Positions 26,426-35,330 of a stretch of 64,000 nucleotides of DNA are shown here, one piece after another. The DNA comes from Dysgonomonadaceae bacterium PH5-43 (lineage in GTDB: Bacteria > Bacteroidota > Bacteroidia > Bacteroidales > Azobacteroidaceae). How positions within the stretch are numbered: the first letter of the stretch is position 1; every line of letters begins with the position of its first letter. The stretch is taken from assembly GCA_029916745.1 (NCBI GenBank), contig JARXWK010000011.1, positions 1 through 64,000 of the forward strand. The letters are read 5' to 3'. The translations under genes were made by a program, and so were the position numbers. The notes under the pieces were generated by a model, which was given only the letters and a program-made list of their open reading frames with translations, made no database searches and was not told the origin of the DNA.

Positions 26426-29400
26426 CTAAACTCTTACAACATTTACTAACAAACGTAAGTCATCTAATTCGAGTTCTATACCATCGGTAATATTTCCTAT
26501 CTCTACACTGTTTGCAAGAACCTGATTAGCAATATATTGTTTGTATTCTTCTACTGCTTCATCGGTTAAAGAATTACTTTGAATAGTTACGTTTATCTTA
26601 TCAACAATTTCGTAACCGTTAGACTTACGTATGTTCTGAATACGATTAACTAATTCGCGAGCTATTCCTTCTTTCTTCAACTCTTCGGTAATAGTAACAT
26701 CTAAAGCTACTGTTAAGTTTCCTTCATTAGCTACTAACCAGCCTGGAATATCTTCTGAAATAATTTCAACGTCGTCTAAAGTTATTTCTGCCGATTGATC
26801 TGCAATCTGTATAATAAACTTACCGTCTTTTTCGAACTGAATAATGTTTTCTTGCGACATACTTGCTATGCCTGCTGCAAGATCTTTCATTATCTTTCCG
26901 TAACGGGGACCTAACTTCTTGAAGTCTGGTTTTATCTTCTTTACTAAGATTCCTGCTGCGTTATCAACATATTTAATCTCTTTTACATTTACTTCGTTAA
27001 GTATAAGAGATTGAATAGCCTCTATTGCATTTTTTTGATTATCGTCTAATACTGGAACCATAATAGAAGAAAGAGGTTGGCGAACTTTTATGTTCACTTT
27101 TCTTCTTAAAGCCAATACCATAGACGATATTCTTTGAGCAATTTCCATTCTTTCTTCCAACGCTTTGTCGATTAAAGCTTCATTAGAGACAGGGAAATCA
27201 GATAAATGTATCGATTCTACAGTTTCTCTGCCTGTAACCTTAATAAGATCTGTAAATAATTGGTCTGAGTAGAAAGGAGATATTGGCGACATTAACTTAG
27301 CTATAGTTTCCAAACAGGTATAAAGCGTTTGATAAGCCGATAGTTTATCTTCATTCATTTCGCCTCCCCAGAAACGTTTACGGTTTAGACGAACGTACCA
27401 GTTACTTAAGTTGTCATTTACAAAATCATTTATTGCACGTCCAGCCTTTGTTGGTTCGTAAGCTTCTAAGTATCCGTCTACTTCTTTTATCAATGAGTTC
27501 AACAAAGAAATTATCCAACGGTCAATCTCTGGTCTTTCGGCAAACGGTATGTCTGCTTCTTTATATTCAAAGTTATCTACATTAGCGTATAGTGCAAAGA
27601 ACGAATAAGTGTTGTATAATGTTCCGAAGAATTTGCGACGAACTTCTTCCACTCCTTCTGGGTCGAACTTTAAGTTATCCCAAGGAGATGCGTTAGTAAT
27701 CATATACCAACGTAGAGGATCTGAGCCGAATTTAGATATTGCGTCGAAAGGATCAACACCGTTACCTAAACGTTTCGACATTTTGTTTCCGTTTTTGTCT
27801 AATACTAATCCGTTAGATATAACAGTTTTGAAAGAAATATTGTCGAATATCATTGTTGCTATGGCGTGAAGAGTAAAGAACCAACCACGAGTTTGGTCTA
27901 CACCTTCTGCTATAAAGTCGGCAGGGAACACGTCTCCAGAGTCGAAAGTTTCCTTATTTTCGAAAGGATAATGTATTTGTGCGTATGGCATAGCACCCGA
28001 ATCGAACCAGACATCTATTAAGTCTGTTTCCCTCTTCATTGGTTTGTCAGAGTCAGACACAAGAATTATTCTATCAACGTAAGGACGGTGAAGATCTAAT
28101 CCGTTTTCAACAGAGTAATTCTCAGCAGAATAATCTCCGGGAGTTACGTTCTTGAAAGGATTCTCGGTCATAACACCCGCTGCAACAGCTTTATTTATTT
28201 CTTCTATTAATTCGGCAACCGAACCAATACATTTTTCTTCAGTTCCATCTTCGGTTCTCCAGATAGGAAGAGGAGTACCCCAGTAACGAGAACGAGATAA
28301 GTTCCAGTCTTGAAGGTTTTCCAACCATTTACCAAAACGTCCCGAGCCTGTAGATTGAGGTTTCCAGTTGATAGTATTGTTTAGTTCTATCATTCTCTCC
28401 TTAACTGCAGTAGTGCGGATAAACCAACTATCTAAAGGATAGTAAAGAACGGGCTTATCGGTTCTCCAACAATGAGGATAGTTGTGAGTATGTTTCTCTA
28501 TTTTGAATGCTCTGTTTTGTTGTTTCAGCATAACACAAATGTCGATGTCTAATGTAGCATCAGCATCAGTAAGTTTACTGTCGAAAGCATTCTTAACAAA
28601 TCGTCCAGCAAACTCAGAATATAGTGCAACATTTACCGACTCTTCTATAAACTTATCGTCTAAATCTTCTAAGTTGAAAAATTTACCAGTCTGGTCTACC
28701 ATAGGTCTTGTGTTTCCCTCTTTGTCTACCATCATTAAAGGAGGAATACCGCTTGCTTTAGCAACTCTATCATCGTCAGCACCAAAGGTAGGAGCAATGT
28801 GAACGATACCAGTTCCGTCTTCGGTAGTAACATAATCGCCTGTAATAACACGGAATGCGCCATTGCCAGGATTAACCCAAGGGATTAATTGTTCGTATTC
28901 AAGACCTGCAAGTTCTGTTCCTTTCCAAGAAGCTACAATTTTATAAGGAATAAGTTTGTCTCCTTCTTTATAATCATCAAGAGCTATGTCGGCAGCTTTT
29001 TCGTTAAACAACGAAGAAACTAAGTTCTTAGCCACAACAACAGTAATAGGTTGAGAAGTGTAAGGATTGTATGTTTGAACAGCAACATATTCTATATTAG
29101 GACCAACAGCAAGAGCCGTATTAGAAGGTAAAGTCCAAGGAGTTGTAGTCCAAGCGAGGAAGAAAGCTTCTCCGAATTGCGACATCTCGGTTAGAGGATT
29201 TACCATCTTGAACTGAGCCACACAGGTAGTGTCTTTTACATCGCGATAACAACCAGGTTGATTAAGTTCGTGAGTACTTAAACCTGTTCCAGCTGCGGGC
29301 GAGTAAGGTTGAATTGTGTAACCTTTGTATAATAACCCTTTGTTGTATAATTCTTTAAGTAACCACCATAGAGTTTCTATGTAGCGATTGTCGTAAGTAA

Positions 29401-29851
29401 TGTAAGGGTCGTCCATATCTACCCAATAACCCATTTTATTGGTAAGGTCTTCCCATTCTTTAGTGTACTTCATTACGTCTTTACGACAGGCTGCATTATA
29501 CTCTTCAACAGTAATCTTTTTACCAATATCTTCTTTAGTTATACCTAAAGCCTTTTCAACTCCAAGCTCTACTGGTAAACCGTGAGTGTCCCAGCCTGCT
29601 TTACGCTGAACTTGAAAGCCTTTCATTGTTTTGTAACGACAGAAAATGTCTTTAATGCTTCGAGCTATAACGTGGTGAATCCCTGGCATTCCGTTAGCGG
29701 AAGGGGGACCTTCATAAAACACAAACGAAGGAGCATCTTCTCTTATTTTCAGACTCTTTCTGAAAACGTCTCCTTCTTCCCATCGTTTCAATATCTCCTG
29801 ATTGACTTTCGATAAGTCAAGCTTGTTATATTCTGCGAATTTATTGCTCAT
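26426..29851 (-). CDS. ileS: Isoleucine--tRNA ligase
   Basis: 1141 aa from the ATG ending at 29851 (an ATG two codons upstream also exists). Class I synthetase: the HIGH-equivalent is GMPGIHHVIARS after GPPSANG, and the second signature is KMSKRLGN. The large editing domain lies between, and an anticodon-binding C-terminal region follows. The KMSKR form and the length near 1140 aa resemble the eukaryote-like (type 2) IleRS group, many of which tolerate mupirocin; resistance here is only an inference. It leads the ileS-dksA-lspA-DUF4296 operon. Confidence 0.97.
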   Translation of the reverse strand: MSNKFAEYNKLDLSKVNQEILKRWEEGDVFRKSLKIREDAPSFVFYEGPPSANGMPGIHHVIARSIKDIFCRYKTMKGFQVQRKAGWDTHGLPVELGVEKALGITKEDIGKKITVEEYNAACRKDVMKYTKEWEDLTNKMGYWVDMDDPYITYDNRYIETLWWLLKELYNKGLLYKGYTIQPYSPAAGTGLSTHELNQPGCYRDVKDTTCVAQFKMVNPLTEMSQFGEAFFLAWTTTPWTLPSNTALAVGPNIEYVAVQTYNPYTSQPITVVVAKNLVSSLFNEKAADIALDDYKEGDKLIPYKIVASWKGTELAGLEYEQLIPWVNPGNGAFRVITGDYVTTEDGTGIVHIAPTFGADDDRVAKASGIPPLMMVDKEGNTRPMVDQTGKFFNLEDLDDKFIEESVNVALYSEFAGRFVKNAFDSKLTDADATLDIDICVMLKQQNRAFKIEKHTHNYPHCWRTDKPVLYYPLDSWFIRTTAVKERMIELNNTINWKPQSTGSGRFGKWLENLQDWNLSRSRYWGTPLPIWRTEDGTEEKCIGSVAELIEEINKAVAAGVMTENPFKNVTPGDYSAENYSVENGLDLHRPYVDRIILVSDSDKPMKRETDLIDVWFDSGAMPYAQIHYPFENKETFDSGDVFPADFIAEGVDQTRGWFFTLHAIATMIFDNISFKTVISNGLVLDKNGNKMSKRLGNGVDPFDAISKFGSDPLRWYMITNASPWDNLKFDPEGVEEVRRKFFGTLYNTYSFFALYANVDNFEYKEADIPFAERPEIDRWIISLLNSLIKEVDGYLEAYEPTKAGRAINDFVNDNLSNWYVRLNRKRFWGGEMNEDKLSAYQTLYTCLETIAKLMSPISPFYSDQLFTDLIKVTGRETVESIHLSDFPVSNEALIDKALEERMEIAQRISSMVLALRRKVNIKVRQPLSSIMVPVLDDNQKNAIEAIQSLILNEVNVKEIKYVDNAAGILVKKIKPDFKKLGPRYGKIMKDLAAGIASMSQENIIQFEKDGKFIIQIADQSAEITLDDVEIISEDIPGWLVANEGNLTVALDVTITEELKKEGIARELVNRIQNIRKSNGYEIVDKINVTIQSNSLTDEAVEEYKQYIANQVLANSVEIGNITDGIELELDDLRLLVNVVRV

Positions 29852-29888
29852 AAACACTAAAATTTACTACGTTTCAAAAAATAAGGCA

Positions 29889-29896
29889 CAAAGATA
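29889..29896 (-). promoter_or_regulatory. -7 element of the ileS operon
   Basis: On the minus strand this is TATCTTTG, about 38 nt before the start codon. No T-box-like leader fits in that short space. Confidence 0.55.
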
Positions 29897-29983
29897 ATGA
29901 AATTAATTAAGAATGAGTAATTAATTACTATTAGCCAACAAAGTTTTCACCTATAAGATAAGTGAATGAATGTTAACCAACAC
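29897..29983. other. Intergenic DNA upstream of ileS
   Basis: A/T-rich sequence between the ileS promoter and the short RNA unit. No gene seen. Confidence 0.5.
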
Positions 29984-30014
29984 TTGACAAACGCCTTTTA
30001 ATTTTGTATCTTTG
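29984..30014 (+). promoter_or_regulatory. Promoter of a short transcription unit
   Basis: TTGACAA at 29984-29990 and TATCTTTG at 30007-30014; the TTG is 20 nt from the -7 element. No gene follows before the terminator 19 nt further on. Confidence 0.55.
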
Positions 30015-30019
30015 CGTAA

Positions 30020-30068
30020 GCAAAATGGATAATGCCGCTAAGAGATAGTTCTTAGCGGCATTTTTTTT
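30020..30068 (+). ncRNA. Candidate ~50-nt RNA ending in a terminator hairpin
   Basis: The unit comprises a consensus promoter, a lead of about 13 nt (AGCAAAATGGATAA), an 11-bp hairpin (TGCCGCTAAGA at 30033-30043 with TCTTAGCGGCA at 30050-30060) and eight T. No gene on the plus strand feeds into this terminator: ileS is divergent and upstream. A terminator with its own promoter therefore suggests a short RNA. It resembles the unit at 5643-5692, with paired base changes in the stem. Confidence 0.45.
30033..30068 (+). terminator. Rho-independent terminator of the short unit
   Basis: An 11-bp perfect stem with a 6-nt loop (GATAGT) followed by eight T. It has no protein-coding gene upstream on this strand. 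Confidence 0.8.
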
Positions 30069-30086
30069 GTGTATTTAAGAATAAAC

Positions 30087-30240
30087 ACACTGAGTTTTAG
30101 GTGGAAATACACCGAGTTTAAAGGTAGAACACAGTGAGTTCCGATATGAAAGACACTGACATTTTTTTGAAACTCACTGTGTTTTTGCAAAAACTCTTTA
30201 TCTGTCTGAAAACACACATTTTGAGTGAGAAATCAAACGG
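30087..30240. repeat. Array C: seven degenerate 22-bp units
   Basis: Units of 22 bp from 30087, 30109, 30131, 30153, 30175, 30197 and 30219. The first four begin ACAC/ACAG and share TGAGTTT followed by a GAAA block; the last three are more decayed. The GTTT-(8 or 9 nt)-GAAA-x-ACAC pattern recalls arrays A and B, so it may be a diverged member of the same family. It fills much of the gap between the short RNA unit and the res promoter. Confidence 0.6.
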
Positions 30241-30368
30241 TTAAAGATAGTGAAGTAGAGTTAAATTTTTAATGAATTGCTTATTTTTATTCTTAATACT
30301 ATTGTTGACTTCTATGGAATACTTATGAAATAGATACTGTAAAAGACTAATTTTTAGAAAAGAAAAAG

Positions 30369-30376
30369 TAACTTTG
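30369..30376 (+). promoter_or_regulatory. -7 element of the type III restriction-modification operon
   Basis: TAACTTTG lies 25 nt before the res ATG; the predicted leader is about 18 nt. Confidence 0.5.
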
Positions 30377-30400
30377 CCAATTAGTAAATATAACTAATAA

Positions 30401-33319
30401 ATGGATACGCAAAAAGAAACAAGACAGTTTCAGTATGAAATACAAAGCTATCAGGAGGAGTGCGTTGCAAATATTATTGCTCTTTTTGAAAGCCTTCGTC
30501 AAAATTTGAATTTTAAAGAGGTGTTTACTGCTCACCATCAAAAGAATAAATACAACTTTCCAGTTCAAGATACCAAAAATATAGATATAATGATGGAAAC
30601 GGGAACGGGTAAAACGTTCACGTTTATAAAAACTATTTTTGAGCTAAGTAAATATTTTGGTTATAATAAGTTTATTATTCTAATTCCTACTGTTCCGATT
30701 CGAGAGGGAACAAAAACAAACTTAGAGGATACAAAGGAGTACTTTAAAAGCTTTTATGCTAATGAGAAAGAAAAAGAAATCGAAACATTTGTTTACGAGG
30801 GAGGAAATATTTCTGCTGTTAGACAATTTATAGCTACATCGCATTTGTCGGTATTGGTGATGACCCCCAGCTCGTTTAATAGTAAAGATAATATTCTCAA
30901 CAGACCTTTAGAAAGGGATATGTACACGCCAGAGCTATTTGAAAACAATCAGTTACCGCCAAAGTCGTATTTAGAATGCTTGAAACGATTAAATCCTATT
31001 GTAATAATGGATGAACCTCATCGCTTTGAGGGTAATGCCTTTAAAACGTATTTTGATGGTTTTGATAATTATTACTTACGTTTTGGCGCAACATTTCCAC
31101 AGAAAAAAAATAGTTTGCCTTTATCTAATGTGGCGTATGTATTGGATAGTATTTCTTCTTTCAGACAAAGTTTGGTTAAGAAAATTGTAGTTTACACACA
31201 AGACGTAGTAGAAAACAAAGATGTGCTTATTGGAATTGAAACTGAAGGAAAGGTAAAAAAAGCAATAGTAAACACTTTAACTAATGGAATTATAGCCAGA
31301 CTAAAATTAAGTGTTGGTTCTACTTTTAACGGTAAAAGCATAAAGAAAATCAATAAAGACAACATTGTTTTAGTAGACGATACTATTGAGAAAGTTAATT
31401 ATTCTTTGTCTGACGAATCATTAAAAGCAATGATTAAGGAAACAATTAAAATTCATTTCGAAAAAGAAAAAAGATTATTCGAGCAAGGAATAAAGGCTCT
31501 TACATTGTTTTTTATTGAAAGCGATACAAGTTTGTTTCGAGGCAATAATCCTAAAATAAAAAACTTTTTTGAGGAGGAGTACAAAAAACAATATAGCGAA
31601 AATATAAACAAACTTGACTCTACAAGCGCTTATTATAAATACTTGCAAAAAGACTTTGATGTAAATAATCAGCTACAGGTTCATAAAGGCTATTTTTCGG
31701 GAGATAAAGGAAATGCAGATGAAAAGGTAAAGGCTGGAGTTAATGAAATTTTGACAGATAAAAAGAAGTTACTTTCGTTTGAAAGTCAAACTCGTTTCAT
31801 TTTTTCCATCTGGGCATTGCAAGAGGGGTGGGATAATCCAAATGTATTTACAATATGTAAGCTATCTAATCAGGGAAGCGAAATCTCAAAACTGCAACAA
31901 ATAGGAAGGGGATTGCGTATTTGTGTAAATCAAAATTTACAACGCAATACTCTTAAAAAACTTAATGAAGATCAAGAAGCTTTCTGGAAAATAAATAACC
32001 TTGATGTGGTTGTGTCAAGTAAAGAAAATGGTTTTGTAGAGGCTATTCAAAATGAGATTTTAACCAACTCTTATCTTCTTGCAGAAGTATTTACGGAGCA
32101 AGAACTTAAAATAATGCTAAAAGAAAAATGTGGTTTTGACGATTTGACTGTGCGTAAGATTTATCTAATAATGGAAAATAGTGAAATGATTATTTACAAA
32201 GCGACAGTTAATGGTATTTATGTGTTTGAGAAATCTCCTAAGTTTTTATCTATTCTTAAAGAGCAAAACTTGTTAGAAGAGCAAGTTAATGCTATTGAAA
32301 ACTTGTTTGCAACAGACGCGAACGTATATATACAGAAAGCAGAGCAGAAAAAAGAGAAAAAGAAAGTTTTTATAAAGTCTACACACTTAAAAGAGTTTCA
32401 AAACTTATGGAATGCTATAAATAAAAATGCTTTTTACGTTTTAGAAACATTGGATAAAGAACAGAAAAAACAACTGCTGCAAAATATAAAAACGCAAATA
32501 GAAGCTTTGGACATAGAGGAGATTCTATTACAAACTATTCGTTCAGAACTAAACGTGAACAAGATTGGAGCGCAAGGGGCAATTTCGGAAAAACTAACTA
32601 GTGCAGTTTCTTACAAAAGTAAAGTGGATTATTTGAAGTTGGTACAAGATTTATCTAACAAAACAAAAACGCCCATTACCTTTGTTGTTGAAATTTTCAA
32701 TACTTTAAGTAATGAGTTCAAAACGAAAATACTTTGTAATAATCCCGAACAAGCACAAAGAGAAATAGCTAAAATAATAAGCAACAACTTAGTTGCTATG
32801 ATAAAAGCAAATGTTAAGTATGATGGAATTAATGGAGTAGGCTTGCCAAACGTATTTAAGACTGAAAAAGAAAAAACTTATTTAGACATAGGAAGCGTTG
32901 GAAAATTTCAAAAAGATATAACTGGCGATTTTAATTTGAAAAATAAATGGGTGTTTGAAGAAGTGATTGAGTATGATAGCGATTTTGAATTGGAAATTGT
33001 GGAACAAGACCCAGATATTGACAGCATTGAGATATTCGGAAAGTTACCACGCCTAAAAATTAAAACGCCTTTAGGTGATTATACTCCCGACTTCTGCTAT
33101 GCGGTTAAAAGCTCTAAAGGAAATAATATATTCCTTGTTGTAGAAGCGAAGGGCTATAAAACGCAAACCGCAATACCCGAAGATGAAAAAGCAAAAATTT
33201 ACTTTGCCGACAAGTATTTCGAGGCACTGAAAGAATACTATAAAGATTCAAATATAGAAGTTTCATTTAAGAAACGAATCAATACAATGGAATTGTCGAC
33301 ATTGATAAATAACTTATAA
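30401..33319 (+). CDS. Type III restriction enzyme, Res subunit
   Basis: 972 aa. SF2 helicase core: Walker A METGTGKTFT (65-74) and DEAH-like MDEPHRF (near 204). The later helicase block is WALQEGWDNPNVF with QQIGRGLRI (near 470-506). The C-terminal PD-(D/E)xK nuclease is visible as TPDFCYA (near 895) and VVEAKGY (near 913). Res works only in complex with Mod: it uses ATP to communicate between two recognition sites and cuts about 25 bp away. Here res comes first and mod follows after 4 nt, the reverse of the classical mod-res order. All key motifs appear intact. Confidence 0.93.
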   Translation: MDTQKETRQFQYEIQSYQEECVANIIALFESLRQNLNFKEVFTAHHQKNKYNFPVQDTKNIDIMMETGTGKTFTFIKTIFELSKYFGYNKFIILIPTVPIREGTKTNLEDTKEYFKSFYANEKEKEIETFVYEGGNISAVRQFIATSHLSVLVMTPSSFNSKDNILNRPLERDMYTPELFENNQLPPKSYLECLKRLNPIVIMDEPHRFEGNAFKTYFDGFDNYYLRFGATFPQKKNSLPLSNVAYVLDSISSFRQSLVKKIVVYTQDVVENKDVLIGIETEGKVKKAIVNTLTNGIIARLKLSVGSTFNGKSIKKINKDNIVLVDDTIEKVNYSLSDESLKAMIKETIKIHFEKEKRLFEQGIKALTLFFIESDTSLFRGNNPKIKNFFEEEYKKQYSENINKLDSTSAYYKYLQKDFDVNNQLQVHKGYFSGDKGNADEKVKAGVNEILTDKKKLLSFESQTRFIFSIWALQEGWDNPNVFTICKLSNQGSEISKLQQIGRGLRICVNQNLQRNTLKKLNEDQEAFWKINNLDVVVSSKENGFVEAIQNEILTNSYLLAEVFTEQELKIMLKEKCGFDDLTVRKIYLIMENSEMIIYKATVNGIYVFEKSPKFLSILKEQNLLEEQVNAIENLFATDANVYIQKAEQKKEKKKVFIKSTHLKEFQNLWNAINKNAFYVLETLDKEQKKQLLQNIKTQIEALDIEEILLQTIRSELNVNKIGAQGAISEKLTSAVSYKSKVDYLKLVQDLSNKTKTPITFVVEIFNTLSNEFKTKILCNNPEQAQREIAKIISNNLVAMIKANVKYDGINGVGLPNVFKTEKEKTYLDIGSVGKFQKDITGDFNLKNKWVFEEVIEYDSDFELEIVEQDPDIDSIEIFGKLPRLKIKTPLGDYTPDFCYAVKSSKGNNIFLVVEAKGYKTQTAIPEDEKAKIYFADKYFEALKEYYKDSNIEVSFKKRINTMELSTLINNL

Positions 33320-33323
33320 GAAA

Positions 33324-35243
33324 ATGATAAAGCAAAATTTTATAGAAGCAGGGTTTACTGTTGCAGACACAGAAAACAACGAAAATAAACTGTTGAGTTT
33401 CCTAAAAGAAAATTATCCAAGTATAATCAAAGATAATGAAATTGACTTGCAAGAACTTAAAGCTCTTACAGGTTTACCTATAGACGAAAAGGTAAATGGT
33501 TATGGTTTGAGTTTTATAGGAAGAAACTTTGCAAGAGCTAAATATGCTCAAAAAACAGAAAGAGAATTATGCTTAAATACTAAACTAAGTAAGGATATTG
33601 ATACCACTAAAAACTTAGTATTAAAAGGTGATAACTTAGATAGTCTTAAGATTCTTAAAAACCATTATAGCGGTAAGATAAAGTGTATTTATATAGACCC
33701 TCCTTATAATACAACAAGTGATGAATTTATATATCCCGACAAGTTCGACAAAGAAGAGGCTGAAGTGTTGGGTTTAACAAACTTAAGCGAAAACGATTTT
33801 GCAAGAATGGACTTTAGTTTCAAAACTAAAAAGAGCCACAATGGTTGGTTAGCGTTTATGTATCCTCGTTTGTTATTGGCAAGAGATTTATTAACTCAAG
33901 ATGGAGTTATATTTATTAGCATTGATGATAACGAACAAGCAAACTTAAAACTGCTTTGTGATGATGTGTTTGGAGAAGAGAATTTTGTGGCGAAATTTGA
34001 TTGGCGTAAAAAAACCGGAGCCAATGATGCTAAAGATATTGCAGTTGTAACAGAAAGTATTTTACTATATGCGAAAAATAAAAGTTGCACAATTGAAGAA
34101 GATATTTGGGGACGTGATGAAACTTCCATAAATCAAAAACGATATAAGTTATCCGATGAATTTATAGAGGAGCGAGGGAGTTACTATTTGGATACACTAG
34201 ATAGGGGAGGTTTGCAATATTCGGATTCTATGAATTTTGGAATTGAAACACCTGATGGAGGTGTTATTTTTCCTAATGGTCGTTCTGAGTTTGAAAATGA
34301 TGGTTGGACATGGAAATGGAGTAAAGATAAAGTAAAATGGGGTATTGAAAATAATTTTTTGGAATTTGTTAAATCGGATAAGAGTAAAGGTTCGGATTAT
34401 ACGATAAAATACAAAGTGTATAAGAAGGTAGATAATGAAGGGTTGCCTCGTAAAAAATCAGGCCGGGCATTTTCTAATCTGATTACAGACCCAATTAATC
34501 AGCAGGGCAATGAAGATTTCTCGAATCTATTTGAAGGTAATGCATTTTTTACAAATCCTAAGCCTCTTGGGTTAATTCAATATTTCCTTAGAATAATAAA
34601 TAGTGATACATTTATTGTCCTTGATTTCTTTGCTGGTTCGGGAACGACAGGTCAGGCAGTAATGCAACTCAATGCAGAAGATGGAGGCGATAGAAAATTT
34701 ATTTTGTGTCAAATAGATGAGCCTATACAAGAAGATAAGCCTGCTTATAAGTTTTGTGAAGAAAATAATTTACCTCCCGTAATATCAAGTATAACTATTG
34801 AGCGATTGAAGCGTGCTGGCGAAAAAATAGCAAGAGAAATAGAAGCAGCTAATAGCACAACGGGATTGTTTGAAGAAAATAAAAAGCAAATTCCTGATAT
34901 AGGATTTAAGGTATTTGATAGCGTTGAGGCTCCAAACTTAAAAGTTGATGACGAAGGGCAGATTTCAATATTTGGAGCTAACACAAACACAGACGCTTTA
35001 AGCCGTGTTTATAATATGATTTTCAAAGTTGGCTTAGATGAACCAACACAAACTCCTGAAGAAGTGGTAAAAGATTGCATTTACAGAATTGGCAACAACT
35101 ATTACATCACAAATGGAGAAAAGGTTAATAGTGAGGATTTTGTAAATGCAGTTAAACAAGGGAAAGTATATATTGACGGTTGGACTGCAAGCTTAAACGG
35201 AACTTTGCAAAGCTATAAAGATGACGTGAGTATTGTGTTGTAA
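33324..35243 (+). CDS. Type III DNA methyltransferase, Mod subunit
   Basis: 639 aa, beta-class N6-adenine methyltransferase: the catalytic DPPYNTT is near 124-130 and the SAM-binding LDFFAGSGTTGQA near 433-445. The long segment between them (about 225-400) is the target recognition domain. It modifies one strand of a short non-palindromic site and gives the Res complex its specificity. No simple-sequence repeat that would make it phase-variable is visible. A 12-bp bidirectional terminator follows. Confidence 0.93.
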   Translation: MIKQNFIEAGFTVADTENNENKLLSFLKENYPSIIKDNEIDLQELKALTGLPIDEKVNGYGLSFIGRNFARAKYAQKTERELCLNTKLSKDIDTTKNLVLKGDNLDSLKILKNHYSGKIKCIYIDPPYNTTSDEFIYPDKFDKEEAEVLGLTNLSENDFARMDFSFKTKKSHNGWLAFMYPRLLLARDLLTQDGVIFISIDDNEQANLKLLCDDVFGEENFVAKFDWRKKTGANDAKDIAVVTESILLYAKNKSCTIEEDIWGRDETSINQKRYKLSDEFIEERGSYYLDTLDRGGLQYSDSMNFGIETPDGGVIFPNGRSEFENDGWTWKWSKDKVKWGIENNFLEFVKSDKSKGSDYTIKYKVYKKVDNEGLPRKKSGRAFSNLITDPINQQGNEDFSNLFEGNAFFTNPKPLGLIQYFLRIINSDTFIVLDFFAGSGTTGQAVMQLNAEDGGDRKFILCQIDEPIQEDKPAYKFCEENNLPPVISSITIERLKRAGEKIAREIEAANSTTGLFEENKKQIPDIGFKVFDSVEAPNLKVDDEGQISIFGANTNTDALSRVYNMIFKVGLDEPTQTPEEVVKDCIYRIGNNYYITNGEKVNSEDFVNAVKQGKVYIDGWTASLNGTLQSYKDDVSIVL

Positions 35244-35267
35244 AATACAAAAAGACACTTAGATATA

Positions 35268-35300
35268 CAGCCGTAATATCAATTTAGAATATTACGGCTG
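35268..35300. terminator. Bidirectional terminator
   Basis: A perfect 12-bp stem (CAGCCGTAATAT / ATATTACGGCTG) with a 9-nt loop between the convergent mod and TonB-receptor genes. T-rich flanks are weak on both sides. Confidence 0.7.
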
Positions 35301-35330
35301 ATTTTATAAAACACAGTAAAAGATTATCTG

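Noticed and set aside
29858-29888. T-box leader for ileS
   Set aside because: The leader between the -7 element and the start codon is under 40 nt, too short for a T-box.
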